From assembly GCF_003144195.1 (NCBI RefSeq), contig NW_020290117.1, forward strand, positions 1-42,385: DNA of 42,385 bases, in the 5' to 3' direction. Numbering within the stretch: the first letter of the stretch is position 1; each line of letters starts with the position of its first letter. Source of the stretch: Ceraceosorus guamensis. Its lineage: Eukaryota; Basidiomycota; Exobasidiomycetes; Ceraceosorales; Ceraceosoraceae. Positions 22,601 to 35,433 of this stretch are shown here, one piece after another. Position numbers and translations under genes: made by a program. A model generated the notes under the pieces. The model made no database searches. It was not told the origin of the DNA and saw only the letters and a program-made list of their open reading frames with translations.

Positions 22601-23161
22601 CACGTACTCTTCTATCTGAAGCCCATACCTGCTGTACCAGTACCTGAAAGCCGTGCCTCCATCTGCCGTACATATACGCTCCGGTCGAGAGAGGGAACGA
22701 GAGCGGGGTCATGCTCACGACACTACCGTTGCTCAGCTGGCTGCGCCTGGCTGGCTGGCGATGCAGGCATCGAAGCTGCGACTTGCCGCTGCAGGTCCCA
22801 CAAGCGCTTGCATCGCCAAGGCATCATTCGTGCTTCGTGCTTGGGATTTTCGATGCCCAATCTGTGCGTGAAAGGGAAGCAGCATCGACTCTACCTTCCG
22901 TAAAAGCGATGAGAGGCCCACATCAACGTGTTGCTCGCGCTTTGCGTCGGTCTGAGCAGGATGTGAGGATTCGCATTGCTGTGCCTACCGTCGAAGAATT
23001 AAGCTGTGGCGGAGATCGAAAAAGGCGAAGACGTGGGGTGGGGGACGTGGGGGACGTGCGAAACGCAAGCTGCTGCTGCTGATGGCACAACAAGACGCTT
23101 GCATCCCTTAGCTGCTCATGCGCAGAAGACGCACACGGCCATGCAAGCTAACCCGCTGTTG

Positions 23162-23191
23162 CAGTCACAGTCACAGTCACAGTCACAGTCA
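23162..23191. repeat. CAGTCA hexanucleotide microsatellite
   Basis: Five tandem CAGTCA units followed by CGAGAG. It is one base different per unit from the GAGTCA array at 4945, and is likewise in a divergent promoter region. Confidence 0.88.
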
Positions 23192-24037
23192 CGAGAGCCC
23201 GCACGCAACCATTCCTTCACTTTCATGGACGTGTGCGGTAACCTGGGACACTCGTGACTCACCACTGGCGTTTCACGCTGCTTGGGAACAACAGCATCAA
23301 GGTCACCACCCTCGCGACCTTTGCACGCTGTCGTGAGAGTAGCCGAAGATCTGGGTCGCAATGGATGGGCAATCATGATGACGATGCCTCGTCCCTCGTC
23401 CATCGAGACTCGTGACGATTGTGGTGGATGTTGCGAGATGTACGAAATGGACTCAGCAGTGCAATCACGAATGGCCTCCGCAGCAGCCGCTCTCCTAAAG
23501 GTACAGCAGTGTGAGTCACAGTGGTCACGAGCACCGATATCTCCGCACAACATACCGCGGTATATATCCTCTGACCGTCTTCACGACTGCGTGGCTATGC
23601 TGTGGGTGCAAAGTCTGGCAGGCGGTTTGACCGAGACCCTGCGCCCGCTGCATATATGCTGCCGCACGTCCGCGCATGAAATTGACGCACATGATGATCG
23701 ACGATCAACGTCAGTCAAGAATTTGGGCGAAAGATGACATCGATCACGCAGTTGGGGGCCAGCAGGGTCAAGCAAGTCACAAGTCGTGAGCCGTGATTCA
23801 CGATTGCACGAGGTGATGGAGTCAAGAGTCTCGCGCGGTTGGATTGATGGACGTCAGGTCGACATTTCAGCGTATGCAACTTCGCGCGTCCTCCCAATAA
23901 TAATCATACCTTGCAGTCTGAGCACTCTTTACATCCATCCTTTCAACGATTCCCGAATCTCTGATTTCCTCCACAGACCTGTCCCCTCTAATCGTGAAGT
24001 GTGACTGCAACGCTGCCACCCCAGAAGGGCGCACGAA

Positions 24038-25388
24038 ATGACTTCGAGTAGATTCCAGCCAGCTCAACTCTACGACCTTTCTGATCGGGTCGCTCTCGTG
24101 ACCGGAGGAGCGACGGGTATCGGATTGGCGCAAGCTCAGGGCTTGGCAGGAGCAGGAGCGCGCGTGTACATTGCCAGCAGGAGAAAGGAAGTGGTGGAGA
24201 ATGCAGTGAAACAGTACGGCTTTGCAGGCGGTTTCGAAGTGGATGTGACGAGCAAGGAGAGCATCCAAAAGCTAGCGGATGATTTGAAAGCAAAAGAAGG
24301 TCGTGCTGATATCGTCATCGCCAACGCTGGAGGAGCGGGACCCACGCACTTCGGTGCGGATACCAGCTTTCCCGACGGAAGCATGGACCCAGCCAAAAAG
24401 CTGGAAAAGGTGTCGGCTGAAGAGTACTCCAAGAGGATGTTGCAGGCCAACTCGTTTGAGAATTGGAACGATCTGTTCAGCCTCAATTCGCACTCCATCT
24501 TGTTCACCGCCATCACCTTGTTGCCTCTCTTGGCCGCCGCCTCGGAAAAGGCCAAGCAGGAGGGCAAAAGTCACACGAGCGTGTTCATGTCGACTGGATC
24601 CATCAGCGGAGTTGTGAAGCAAAGCCAGATGCACTACGGTGGGTTGGTTCCGCTGACCCTTTTAGGGCTTCGTCGTGCGTCTGCAGCACCTCGAGCTGAC
24701 CCTCTGTACAATCACGTCGTAGCCTACAACGCATCCAAAGCCAGCGCAAATCATGTGAGCAATCAAGTCGAAGCACGGTCATCTGGGCTTTGAAGGAAGT
24801 TGACCGACCATCTCTTTTGCTCGTGCTGCAGCTCACCGAGACCCTAGCGTACGAGTTCACGACGGCGACGACGGCACGCGTACGGGTGAATGGAATCCTG
24901 CCTGGAGGTGAGTCTGGCGCTCGCTGCCACTTGGGTTTTGCCCTTGCGCACACAAAAGCCGCGAGTGCGCGCTGACGACCAGTCTACTACTCGACAGTCT
25001 TTCCGAGTCAAATGACGGCGGACAACAAAGACGAAAAGACGAACAAGAGCGATTTGAGCGACAAGCTTCCCACGTGAGCATCATCAAGGGAGCTCTCAAT
25101 TTCAACACATGTCATGCATGTGCCGATCTGACGCTCAACACTCCTAACCGCCCGCCGCGCAGGATGAACGTTCCCGTTGGTAGACCGGGAACAGAAGAGG
25201 AAATGGCATCTGCAGTGATCTTCCTTGTGAGTCATTCTCGCTGATGAGGCAGCACCAGCTCGCACAGGATGAAGAGTCAGTGCTCACGACGTTTCGTGAA
25301 CACGGCTTCCGCCCGACAGGCATCCAACGAGTACATGTCCGGCAGTCTCTTGACCGTTGATGGAGGCTTCACTGCGTACGCACCCTGA
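24038..25388 (+). CDS. Short-chain dehydrogenase/reductase (SDR)
   Basis: NAD(P)-dependent oxidoreductase of the classical SDR fold; substrate unknown. Exons 24038-24638, 24687-24754, 24832-24907, 24983-25073, 25163-25226, 25320-25388; 322 aa. Seen: cofactor loop VTGGATGIG (21-29), IANAGG (94-99), Ser region FMSTGSISG (candidate catalytic Ser188 or 190), and YNASK (Tyr214, Lys218); the C-terminal LLTVDGGFTA is the standard SDR ending. The segment after NAG is longer than usual (about 40 residues around PDGSMDPAKKLEKVS), as in several fungal SDRs. The first intron is 48 nt, a multiple of three without a stop, so its retention would add 16 residues just before the active Tyr. The five short 3' exons contrast with the 601-nt first exon. 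No peroxisomal signal is seen at the end. Confidence 0.92.
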
Positions 25389-25598
25389 TCGCATGTAATA
25401 GCTGGTGAGACAAGCCTACATCTCAAGCCTCATATTGGTGCGCACGAAGATGGTGTAGATAAATGAAATACAAAAGTGACCCGTTATGGCGTCCGTGTGG
25501 TGGGTATCGAGCGCATCCGATCCTTGTCAGTCCAGTGTCCACACAGCGGTGATGTGCGAATCGTGAGTCCGAACGCAAATGTCTGATTTTCGGCGCCT

Positions 25599-28500
25599 CT
25601 ATGCCTGCGTCTTGGTCAGCGTAGTGTCCGGCTCGGGCGGCGGGGTGAGATGAGGAGCGCGCGTAAAGCTGTCTCTGATGGTGCTGGCCAACTGCAGTAG
25701 ACCCTGGGCAGCTACCCTCAAGCTCCAGCTGCTGACATTACGAAGCCGCTGCCCATTAGCTTGCTGGCTGGTGACGTGATTGGCTAGTGCTTGATAGATC
25801 TTGTCCGACACCACTGGCAGCAGTCCGGTTTGCGCTAGGTCCATGCTCCCGTTGAATTCCGACAAGTCCATGACGACTCGGCAGTGCACTGGAATCAATG
25901 TGCGATTGGCATTCATGAAGGCGACGATGGGCCTGACGAAGGTCTGCGTTCTATACCCCAAAGCAGAGTGAAACAATGGAACAGCTGCCTTGATGTCGCG
26001 AAAGCGCACATCGAGATCGATAACGACCGAAGGCGGCGGAATGCTTGGCGGTATCGGGGCGGCTGCAGTGAGCTCGTTGCTTACGGAAGGGACGCCTTCA
26101 ACCTCAGTCTCGTCCTCGGAGTGAGACCCGATCTCCTTCTCCCTCCACCGCCGCCGACTGAAGCGAGCTCGACGGCTTTTCCGTTTTGACATTTCCTCGC
26201 TCTCTTGGGCAGCCTCCCTCTCACGCTGAGAATGCCGCCAAGCCTCTTCAGCTGCTGGACCGACGGCTGTGACTGGCGCTTCGATGGCAGGTCCGCTCAA
26301 TCGATGCTGACCCGGAATTGGCTCGTCGTCATCACCAGCGCCTGGTGCGCGTTCCCAAGGATCACCAGAAACAGCGTGGGCGAGGTTGTCCACGATTTCC
26401 GAAATGATCGCATTGATGTCAACGTCAGAGTCGAGATCGCGTGGGAACTTGATGTCGGCGACCACTGCGGCAAAGGTCACGATGCCAAAGCCGGCCCGGT
26501 AGTCAGCTTGGAAGAGCGTGGCACAGCAACCATCAGAGCGCGCCACTCACCGTCAAATTTGCCGGAGTTAATCCAGGAGACAGGTCCGTGCAGGTCGCTT
26601 TGGTTCTGAATATGATCGAAGCTGACCCCATCAATCCTTACACGTGACTGCAGTAGAGTGCGTGTGAATGAGTATAGGTCGAAATTCGCGCGCTTCCCTG
26701 AAGACGAAACTCACGAGAGTTCGCCACCTGCCACGGCGACTCTCGGCATCCTTTTCGGTGCTCTTTCCCACTCTCTGAGGTTTGTGTAGGCTAAACAAGC
26801 AGCCATCTACTTGCCCCGTGATGCTGTCAGCACCCAGCAGATCGTAGAACAGCCATTGCTTGCGCAGGCGAGGTACCACCGCGCTGAAGATGCTGAAGTT
26901 GAAGGGTCTAAAGTCTCCAGGTTGGTAGACTGTCACTAACAGATCTTCGAGCACCAAAGAAGAGAGGTCAAAGTCACCCGGCCGAGAGGTTCTACGCGCT
27001 GCGCGAGGGTCGTATGGCTTGTCGGAATCCCAGTGGACATTACGTCGATCTGGGTAGGTGCTTGCGCGCTTCAGCAACAATTTTGAAATGTGGCATTGAC
27101 GCGCGCCAAGACTCACCAACAATGCCCCTGACGCCTCTGACTACGGCGTCTTCAACTAAGCCTTTGCCGTCCCACCATCTGCTGAAGCTGAGTGTCACGT
27201 CGATAGAGTCGACGTTGAGATCAAATTGCGTAAAGTTGCCCTCATCCTCGCCGCCTGTCGCATCTTCCCTCATGGGTGGGGCGACTTCCTCTCCAATGCC
27301 CTCCTCGTCATCCCGCTCTGTCCAGTGCGTGCCCTCCCAAGCCATTCCTTGACCAGCTGTATGCGCTGTTCTGCTTTGTCCCATACCCTTGGCTCGCGCT
27401 TCGAGCCTTGCTCTGCGCTCCTCTCGCAAGGCCTCGGGATCTCCGAGATGAGCGCGACGACTCAGAAACACGTTCTGGAAGGAGATACGCGAGGTCGACC
27501 ACTTCGGAACGATCGCTGACTCGAAAATGACGGTCATGCCGGTATGAGAAGTCAAATAATCTGCAATCCTTCGGGCGAAGAACTCTTGCAAGTTCAGCGC
27601 GTTCAGAGCTGCAAACACTAGCGACACAGCAGTTGTGCTGTGCGGATGTGGAAGCGCTATCAGACCATCATGTTGCGGATCTCAGTGCCATGCCATCAGA
27701 CTGCTTCGCTACTCACGTGCCGACGACGATGAAAATGATGGTACCTAAACCGCCCAGTGTGAAGAAGGCACTCAGATCGTCGACATTGAATCGCCTGAAT
27801 CCGCGAATGGTAAACCATTTGAAGCGGATACGTAATCTAGTCCAGAAGCCTCTCGCAAGCCTCAAGAGTTCCTCCTTTGATGGCGCTCTAGGTCTGGTCC
27901 AGCTTCCGCCGGGAGCACTGGAGTGACCAGAGCTTGAACCCGGGCTTGGTGAGTGTTTGTACTGCACGCCGCTACTCTCCGAATGTACTCCCCCGTCGCC
28001 AGAATGCTGGTGGTATCCACCGAAGGCAGCCCCAGCCGCTGCTGCGCGAGTAGCGAGCTCTCTCAAAGATCTGGGATAATTCTCGTACAAGCTCTCGGGT
28101 ATCCTGGCATCTTCCTTCGCATTTGTGTTAGAAGATGCCACATGGCTAGCATCATGCTGACGAATTCTTTCAACAGCTTGATGATTTTGGACCGGAGGGT
28201 CATCGTGATCTCGAGCACGATTCGGTGAGCTCTGCGACATGTCCCTGTCAGCCATCTGGCGTTCGTTCTCGGAGGCTGATGGGTCGGGCGATCGCGAGGC
28301 ACTTCCGTGACTCCGCCGCATCTGCATCCTTCCTGTGAGACATGTCGCACCAAAGTGCGCTGAGCTGCGTTGGAGCGAAGAAGACCCAAAAGCACATGTG
28401 GTGGGATCTCGGGAACGAAGCGTACCAGGAGAAGGGCCACGGACGGTCGTTGCAGGTGTCGCCGTGGTGTGTAGCTGATCGAGTCTCAAGGTAGCCGATC

Positions 28501-28618
28501 TTGTGAGTGCTTGATGATGGGGAGCAAGTGAGGATTGACGGAGAGCAACGTAGTACAGCTTCTGGCTGGAAGGGCCTGGCACTCCTAACCCAGGCCCTGC
28601 GAGCTTGAAGGTCCGCAT
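25599..28618 (-). CDS. MDM31: Mitochondrial distribution and morphology protein Mdm31
   Basis: Inner-membrane protein of the Mdm31/Mdm32 family, needed for mitochondrial shape and mtDNA inheritance and, in yeast, linked to cardiolipin and phosphatidylethanolamine homeostasis. Exons 28618-27717, 27637-27117, 27049-26715, 26647-26551, 26464-25599; 906 aa. The N-terminus (MRTFKLAGPGLGVPG and onward) is basic and acid-poor, fitting a presequence. A disordered Ser/Arg/His-rich region runs to about 240. FRRFNVDDLSAFF then starts the conserved core, followed by a span (GLGTIIFIVVGTTTAVSLVF) split by intron 1. Further family blocks are KWSTSRISFQNVFLSRR, WDSDKPYDPR, PGDFRPFNFSIFSAVVPRLR and, near the end, RPIVAFMNANRTLIPVHCRV. 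An insert rich in acidic and Arg residues lies at about 690-760. Neighbours to the right also include several mitochondrial genes. Confidence 0.93.
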
Positions 28619-31191
28619 GGCAAGGTTCGGACCAGTCGCGAAGCAGATTGAGCCTTGGAGAGCGCCTGTGTGGCTCGTTTCGGAACTCGAATCGCAACGA
28701 GAAGCTCGCGTAGTACAAGCGCAGGCTGCTCTGGCCCGGCGTTGCGGAAGGTTATTGTCCTCGGCTGCCTCCAAAGTTGGACGAGTCAGTGAGTGTGTCC
28801 GCGCCCAGCACTGCTTTGACTGGCAATCGTGAATACTCGTGCTCATTCAAAACGGAGACGATCACCGCGATCTTGGAGGGCAGGCAGCATGCGTGTGTTG
28901 ACTTGCCAATCACGAATATGCTTCGCGCGCGCATGCTGCTCATGGGCCAGCTTCTCGTACGAGAGAGCGCCTGGCGCGTAGCAACACCGTAGAGCGGCAC
29001 GCGTATCAGGCTCTCTTCCGAATCTCAGCCTCGCTGCTGGCTCTGGTATGATGTGTACCCGACAGGAGATAAATTCACGATTCTCATCAGTCCGTGAGTC
29101 ACGAGTCAAGAGTCAGTCGGGAGTTACGAGTGAGAGGGTGTACGTCATTCACCATTCAAAATTGCTGGATGGGATGGTACATGAAGCGCGTCGCCCACTC
29201 AATCAGAAATCAGACTCAAGAAGCATGATTCTTGATTGGAAGAGTCTGGTCTTGCTATAGAGTTCATGATTCGTGTTTATTTATGACTTTACCTTGAACA
29301 CGCGCAGCCAGCATAATGAGTGAATGGCAGGATGGTGCGACTCCTCATGCTGACTGCGCCCTACAATCCTCGAATCTTGGATCACAAGTTTCAATTGCGG
29401 TCATTTCGGACTCGTGATTCGAGTAAATGAAGGCACCACCCAGCCTCCTCATATAGCACTCACGACTGAATCAATCAAGGCTCCGGTGAGCCGCGTTGGC
29501 CAGGGCCTACCTCCATATAGCCTGCTGCCATGCATCCGGCACACCAGCGGGGTGCAGGGTGCTCCGGTCGGGAGTGCAAGAATTATGAGTGGCGCGATGC
29601 TGTTGGTGCCTCGGCGTTGCATGGCTACCACAACGCAGCCTGGACAGGATATCGTGTGGGTGTTCGGTATACATCATGTCCAGTCACCCACAACACTGCA
29701 CGATTGGGTGCTGGTACGTGCTACGTGTGCGCCCAAGTCGTGAGTCATGAGTATGTTGTTGACTCACGACCGTGTTCGTTGGCTCTAGAGGCGCGCATGA
29801 TCACTCGTGACTCTGTCGGTCACATTGGTCAAAATCGACGATTCTGAATACTCTTTGAGTGTGAATTCACATTCATCAAGATTCGAAATTCGACGATGAG
29901 GGCGAGACAAGCCATTCAAAGTCACATTCAAGATTCAAGATTCGAAATTGTGTGTGATATATGGAGGCCATCGCTCGCAAGGAAAAGCCCCGCGCACGCA
30001 CACGCGCCTGCACGACGCCTCCTCTGGTGCCGTGTTGCCATACATGCAGTTGATTCTCGGCCTGATAGCTGATACGGACGAGCGCGCGCTGCGTGAACCC
30101 CTCTCCCACGCCCGCGCGATGGAATCAAGAGCCGGGGCTTCCGCGACCCGCGACATGGTCCTGGTCAAGCTGGCGGTCGTGGCTGCTGCTGCTGTCAGAC
30201 CTAGGTCGTGCTGTGCGTGGTCTCCGACGATCACGATGTAGGCCTGCTTTATACAGCTAACATGGACAGCAAGCGCGTACAAGCTTGAGTCATGAGTCTT
30301 GAGTGCCGGGATGCTGGAGCGGGTGAAGTTTTAGTTCACGTGCACTGGTCCTCTAAGCGGTGCGACATGGCATGCATCAGCAGCAGCACTCGACTCAGAC
30401 TCGTGACTTTAGTGCCTCACGACTGCTGGGAGAGGACATATTCAGCACATGCACGCAACGCACGAGAAAGAGCCGCATGCACCTTGACTGTGGCCGTGCC
30501 GCATCGTACCATAGCATAGCATAGCACACCTCGAGCGGGCGCATAGCGTGACGCAAAGCCGCTGCAGCTGCAGCAAGCATCGCGTCCTCGCGCTTCATCT
30601 ATCTCCGCCAATGCACTTCGCGACTTCTCGCTCATACCGACTCTGGCTACCACTCTTAGCCTGACTGCTCTCTACCTCGTCGAGCTTGCAGCAATCCACA
30701 CATTCCATTGAGCACAATCCGCGCTCGCTTCAAACGCGGTGTAGAAATCTTCATCGGAAGTTCTTCAAGACCTACCGGTTGCATCTCATCGACCAAGCTG
30801 GCGCTTAAGCGGGCTCCGGATCTCGAGCTGTCTGATTCAACGCGTCGAGTCAGTGCCTTGGCCACCTCCTCCAGGATCAGCCCCTTTGACCTTGGATGGC
30901 CAACGCACCCGCTCGACTAGCGCTGACATTGCTGTGACGGCTATCCGTACAGCTTCAGTAGTCGGCTATCCATTCTTGCGCCACGAATCGTTTCTTAGCC
31001 AGCAGTCCCGCATACAACCACAGAAAGCTGTCGGCCCGACTGTTATAGCTGCTCCCCTTCGCCTGCTCTTCATATACACGCGCGACGAAGAGGAAGCCTT
31101 AACGTCAGCTCACGAGCGCCAGAGTAGCTGGCGAGGCAGCTAAAGGGCAGTTCTGCGTCTGCTGCCTGCGAGACAAAGCTGCAAGCGGATC
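28619..31191. other. Long divergent intergenic region
   Basis: About 2.57 kb between the divergent starts of MDM31 and the Flo8-like gene, the longest gene-free stretch. It has the richest field of TCACGAGTC, ATTCACGA and TCAAGAATC-like words (28820-30420), several direct or inverted to each other, for example 29091-29115 and 29870-29950. Short ATAGC repeats occur at 30511-30525. Long promoters are typical of regulator genes, which fits the Flo8-like gene. No protein or RNA gene recognised. Confidence 0.6.
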
Positions 31192-34100
31192 ATGTTTGGG
31201 CCCGGCCCAAGCGGAGCGCCTGTTGGACTCACTACAACGTATCCCCCACAGCCGTATGCTCCACAATCAACAGGAGTGCCGCAGCCTCAGCACTCATTTA
31301 ACATGGGACCCAGTATACAGCCTCAGACTGCTCCTGGAAACGGAGCCGGTGCGAACAACGGCACAACCACGATTTCTCGAAAGCGGCCTACATCACCAAG
31401 CAAAGAGGTCGTTGGCGGGAGCGCTGGAGACAAGCGGGCACGTGGTGACGCTGGCCCCTCAAATGCGAACAAGAGCATCAATCCGCAGCATCAGAGTCAA
31501 GAAGACTACAACAAGCTTGTTAAAAGCGTCCATGGACCGCTTCCCGAGACCGCTGCGTGGGGTGATGAAGCGACAAAGTCAGTATCCTTTGGCAATGTGC
31601 TGGGCACATTCCGCATCTGCTCAGACTGCTAATGACCCCGTCTTCACTATATGGGCAGGCTCGATGTGTACGTGTGGGACTACCTCACGCGGCGAGGGTT
31701 TCATGGCTCTGCGAAGACGCTCGTGAGCGAGGCTGGGATGGTAGAAATTCCCCAGGTCCCTCTTCGCACCCCTCAAGGTCTCTTGTTCGAGTGAGTGGCT
31801 CTCTCGGAAGCGACTGCCATCCGCCTACGGATCCCTCACCAATCAACTTGCCAATCTTCCCAATCCGTATTCCTATTTAGGTATTGGGCAATTTTCTGGG
31901 ACGTTTTTGCCGCGCGCAATGGGCGAGGGTCTGCTGAGGCCACCGCATACCATGAGTTCAGAGAACAGCAGCAAGAACGTCAGGTGGCGACAAGGCGCGT
32001 CGAGAGCCAAATCGCTCAAGGTGTCCCTCCCCCAGAGACAGCTCGCTTCCCAAACATCGTTGTCGGAGCAGGAGGGCAGCCACGGAGCTCCATTGCTGGT
32101 GCGCCTTCAGCAGGTCCCAACGGTCTCGATCACAACGCAGGACGGCCCAACATCCCTGCTCTCGCTGCTTTGACTCCGCAGCAACAGCAAGCGCTACTGT
32201 TCAACGCTGCAGCCAGGTCGGGGCTCTCCCGAGAGGAAGCACTCGCTTTGGCGCCTCACACCAAGCTCGGACTGGTACAGGGTGCTTTGGCAAACGCTCG
32301 GCAAGGTATGGATGCTCAGAGTCGGATGCAGCAATCGCAGCAAATGCTAGGCAGGCACTTGCAAGCCCAGCGTCAACAAGGTGCGGGCTCGCCAGTAGCT
32401 GGGGGTGCGACCTTGCCAGAGCACGCGGGTGGCTCCGCGATGCAACGGCCAGGACAACCGCGACCTCCCCAAATGCCAGGTATGCATAGCTCTCCAGTAT
32501 CGCAGCACTCAGGTATGGGCTTGCCACCCGGCGTCAACGCGCCCCACAATGCGCAAGGTGGTCCGAATGTGGATGGAAGGCGATCAGTGGGTCCGAATCA
32601 GACGCCTTCTTTACAGGGCAGTCATCCCGGCACGCCGGCGCCGAATCCGACGCAACAACTACTGCCGCCAGGTCTCTTGTCCCATGGCGGTCTCCCTCTT
32701 TCGGCATCGCAATCCGACATAGAGGGGCCTGACGGTCAGAGATATCCACTCTTGTCCAACCAGCAAATGTTCTGTGAGTCTCGAAGTGTCGCTTCCCGTT
32801 TCTTAGGTCTCTTGCTGAAATCTTTCTTTTGCACGCCACGACAGCCGTTATATCTCAAAATTCTCTCTTGATGCAGCAGGTACGGCAGCAGCAGCAACAA
32901 CAACCGCCCCCCGGCCACGTGGTGGACGAGGCACAGCGTAGCAAGAACATCGCATCCTTGGAAGGAAGGCGTAAGCATCTTGAAGCTATGATCAAGGCTC
33001 AGCCCAACCACCAGGAGCATCTTAGGTTATGGCAGGAAGGGCAGATCCGACAGACCAAACAGGGCCATGCCTCTCCCATCTCCGCCGGAGGTGGCCCTCT
33101 GCACGGAATGAACGGGATGATGCCAGGCGCGAACCCCGGCAATCAGCCCGGTCAGCCACAGAGGGGACGCATGACACCGGCTATGGCGACCAGCGATCCC
33201 AATCTCATGATGAGCATGATGGGCGGAGGTGGTGGACCGAGTCCCTTGACGAATGGTATGCCAAGAGCCGGCCCACCAGGCTCCAATTTCGCGCAACACG
33301 GCATTAATGCTTTCCCTAATATGCAGCAGAACGGGCCCTCGCGAGACGGCTACGGTCCACCGCACCAGAATGGCCAGCCTCAGCTTGATGGTGAAGAGGG
33401 TGCTCAGCAGCGTACGCAACCCGCTTTTGCGAATCCCTTCGCAGCAGGACCGCAGCACCCTCAAGGACAGCAACAAGCGCAGTTTCAGCGACCGGGAGGA
33501 GCACCGCCAGGCGACGATCCTCAGGGAAGCAATATGACGCAGGCCCAGCATAGTCTTGGGCTTCCTGGCCAGCACCAAGGCGCTACGCCTGGGCCAAGCG
33601 GTCCACAAGGTCCACAGTTTGGTATTCCCCAGACGCAACGACCCGGAATGGCGCGCCAAGCAAGCGGAATGGGACCACCCACAGTCCCTGCCGCCAGCCC
33701 ACGTGCGCAACCTGGCAACGTTGGCGCCTCACCTGCTTCGACCACTGCTGGCGCGACACCCAAGGGACCCGCAGCAGAGAAGAAGAAAAAGGAAACAAGA
33801 GCGAGGGTGAGTCAATTGATCGTCGAGATTCGAGATGACTTCTTTGTTGAGTGGACGTAGCTGAGATGCAAATTCACTTGCCCCCGAAATTTTGTAGAAA
33901 AACTCCAAAGCTGCAAATAAAACACCAGTCATCGGCTCGGCAAGTATAGCGACTGGCGGCGCCGGAGCCAACGCTGCGACTCCGATTGCGCCGACACCAG
34001 GCAGCTCGAGCATACCAACGCCCGGACGCGATGCGCTCGGCGCAGGCATGCCTGACAAGGGCGGTCCGCTCGCTGCTGGCGGAGATCCTACCAACTCAGA

Positions 34101-34434
34101 TCCTGCAGGTCAAGCACCGCAAGCGGGCGGAGCCCCCCATCCAATGGACTTCCTTGGGACGAACGCTGCAAACGGCCAAGGCAACGCGTCCTTCGACGCC
34201 TCCAATCTGTTTTCGACCACCGCAGGGGCTACTGGCGCCAGTGGCCAGACAGATTCATCGGGCAACGTGGCGGACTTTTCCGCGATCTTTGCAAACGACC
34301 TTGGAGATATGTTCGGCATGGGCGACTTCGGCTCTGCCATGGGTGGCGAGTCTAGTCAGACAGGCAATGCGTCCCTCGCCAACACTACAGATTGGGACTT
34401 TACATCCGGCTTCTTCACCAATGACGGCGCCTGA
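31192..34434 (+). CDS. LisH-domain transcription factor, Flo8/Som1-like
   Basis: Nuclear regulator of the Flo8/LUFS type; in other fungi these act with the cAMP-PKA pathway on adhesion, filament growth and development. Exons 31192-31577, 31659-31790, 31881-32773, 32845-33806, 33898-34434; 969 aa. The conserved part is residues 130-185: LDVYVWDYLTRRGFHGSA with KTLVSEAG (LisH), then EIPQVPLRTPQGLLFEYW and AIFWDVFAARNG, exactly the Flo8 layout, cut by introns 1 and 2. The rest is low in complexity: a Pro/Gln/Gly-rich N-terminus with RKRPTSPSKE as a possible nuclear signal, a long Gln/Pro/Gly/Met-rich middle, a KKKKETRAR cluster, and an acidic, Phe/Asp-rich end (FSAIFANDLGDMFGMGDFG) that resembles an activation domain. 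Start chosen at the first ATG after a stop. Function by family only. Confidence 0.85.
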
Positions 34435-35433
34435 CTCTCTTCGAACTGCGCACAGCACGGGGAGCGAATCAGCAGGCCTGGCGGTTCGTCCACTCCCAGG
34501 CAAACACGACCACGATTTGATTTTCGCCTACAATGGCGATTTGCTTTGCCAATACCAGCACTTTCGGCTCAACGACCTCTTCAAAAAGCAGGCATGCCAT
34601 CAACACTTCCGAGCCTAACATGCCCCATTTACGTGTCCGTTGCCGCCCAAAAAGGGACTTCCCGAAACACAGTTGATCGATCGACATTGAGTTCTTTCAC
34701 CTCATGATCTCATCCCCTGCTTGCGCATGACCACTTCCACATGACCATCCTCCTTCCCTCGCTCGAATCGCTTCATAGCAGTCCGCCAGATCATTCTCTT
34801 CGCGTCGACACTGCCTATTCGCTCTCCCTTTCTCTTTTCTCTGTCTCCGTCTCTACGCGTCACGATTTGTATTGCTACGGCCCTTCATTGCCCCAGAAAG
34901 AATCTTTTTTCTACTTCTTGAAATGCGTCGCAGCTGTGGCTTGCGGGGTAGGTTGCAGGGGCTCGCCCGAGTGTGACTACAGGGCAGTAGGCTCTGCGTC
35001 CTGTTGACTCCTTTGTACCGAGTCTTGCTCAGTCGCCTGCCGACTTCGCTCAAAACATACAAAGATCCGATAACAACCATCCGTGATCATGCCAAATCAT
35101 GTCGGTAGATTTAAAGCGAGCAGGGTTGCGGGAAAATGCGCAACACAGGACCAATTTGAGTCCGTGCACCCGCGGGCGTGCTGCGTGTGTTCTTCACGTG
35201 CAACACACACAAGGCTTGCCCCGGACCCGAAGGAAGTTCCGAGTCACGCATACTGGATTTGAATAATTCAGTTCAAGACGTCGGATTACATTCTTGCCGC
35301 TTGATTCTGATAGCCTGGAGTGCGAGTTCTCGTCCCAAGGCTCAAGCTTGCCCATTGATCCCCATCATCCTCAGACGCTACAAAGCCAGGCCAGACCTGC
35401 TGTCAAGCGGCCATCATTTGCAGGTGGCAGCCG
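34435..35433. other. Intergenic, Flo8-like 3' end and ArgJ promoter
   Basis: One kilobase between two plus-strand genes. It begins with pyrimidine-rich sequence (34740-34880, TTCCCTCGCTC and TCTCTTTTCTCTGTCTCC) and then carries mixed sequence with no believable open frame. No clear repeat or RNA gene seen. Confidence 0.55.

Larger units (their letters stand above)
22386..24037. other. Divergent intergenic region with repeats
   Basis: About 1.65 kb between the divergent starts of the ankyrin gene and the short-chain dehydrogenase. It contains the third CATGCATGCATG copy (22589-22600), a CAGTCA array (23162-23191) and a dense field of TCACGA/GACTC words (23250-23850). Open frames are short and low in complexity; no gene seen. 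Confidence 0.6.

Noticed and set aside
23162-23191. CAGTCA array as a CRISPR-like repeat
   Set aside because: Units are six bases with no spacers; it is a plain microsatellite in a eukaryote.
29400-29850. Overlapping open frames in the long intergenic region
   Set aside because: Short, overlapping, no domains, and filled with the recurrent intergenic words.
30511-30525. ATAGC repeats as a promoter array
   Set aside because: Only three units and no link to a start site.
33027-33710. 227-codon open frame on the minus strand
   Set aside because: It is antisense to the low-complexity exon 4 of the Flo8-like gene; such GC-rich repeats readily leave open frames.
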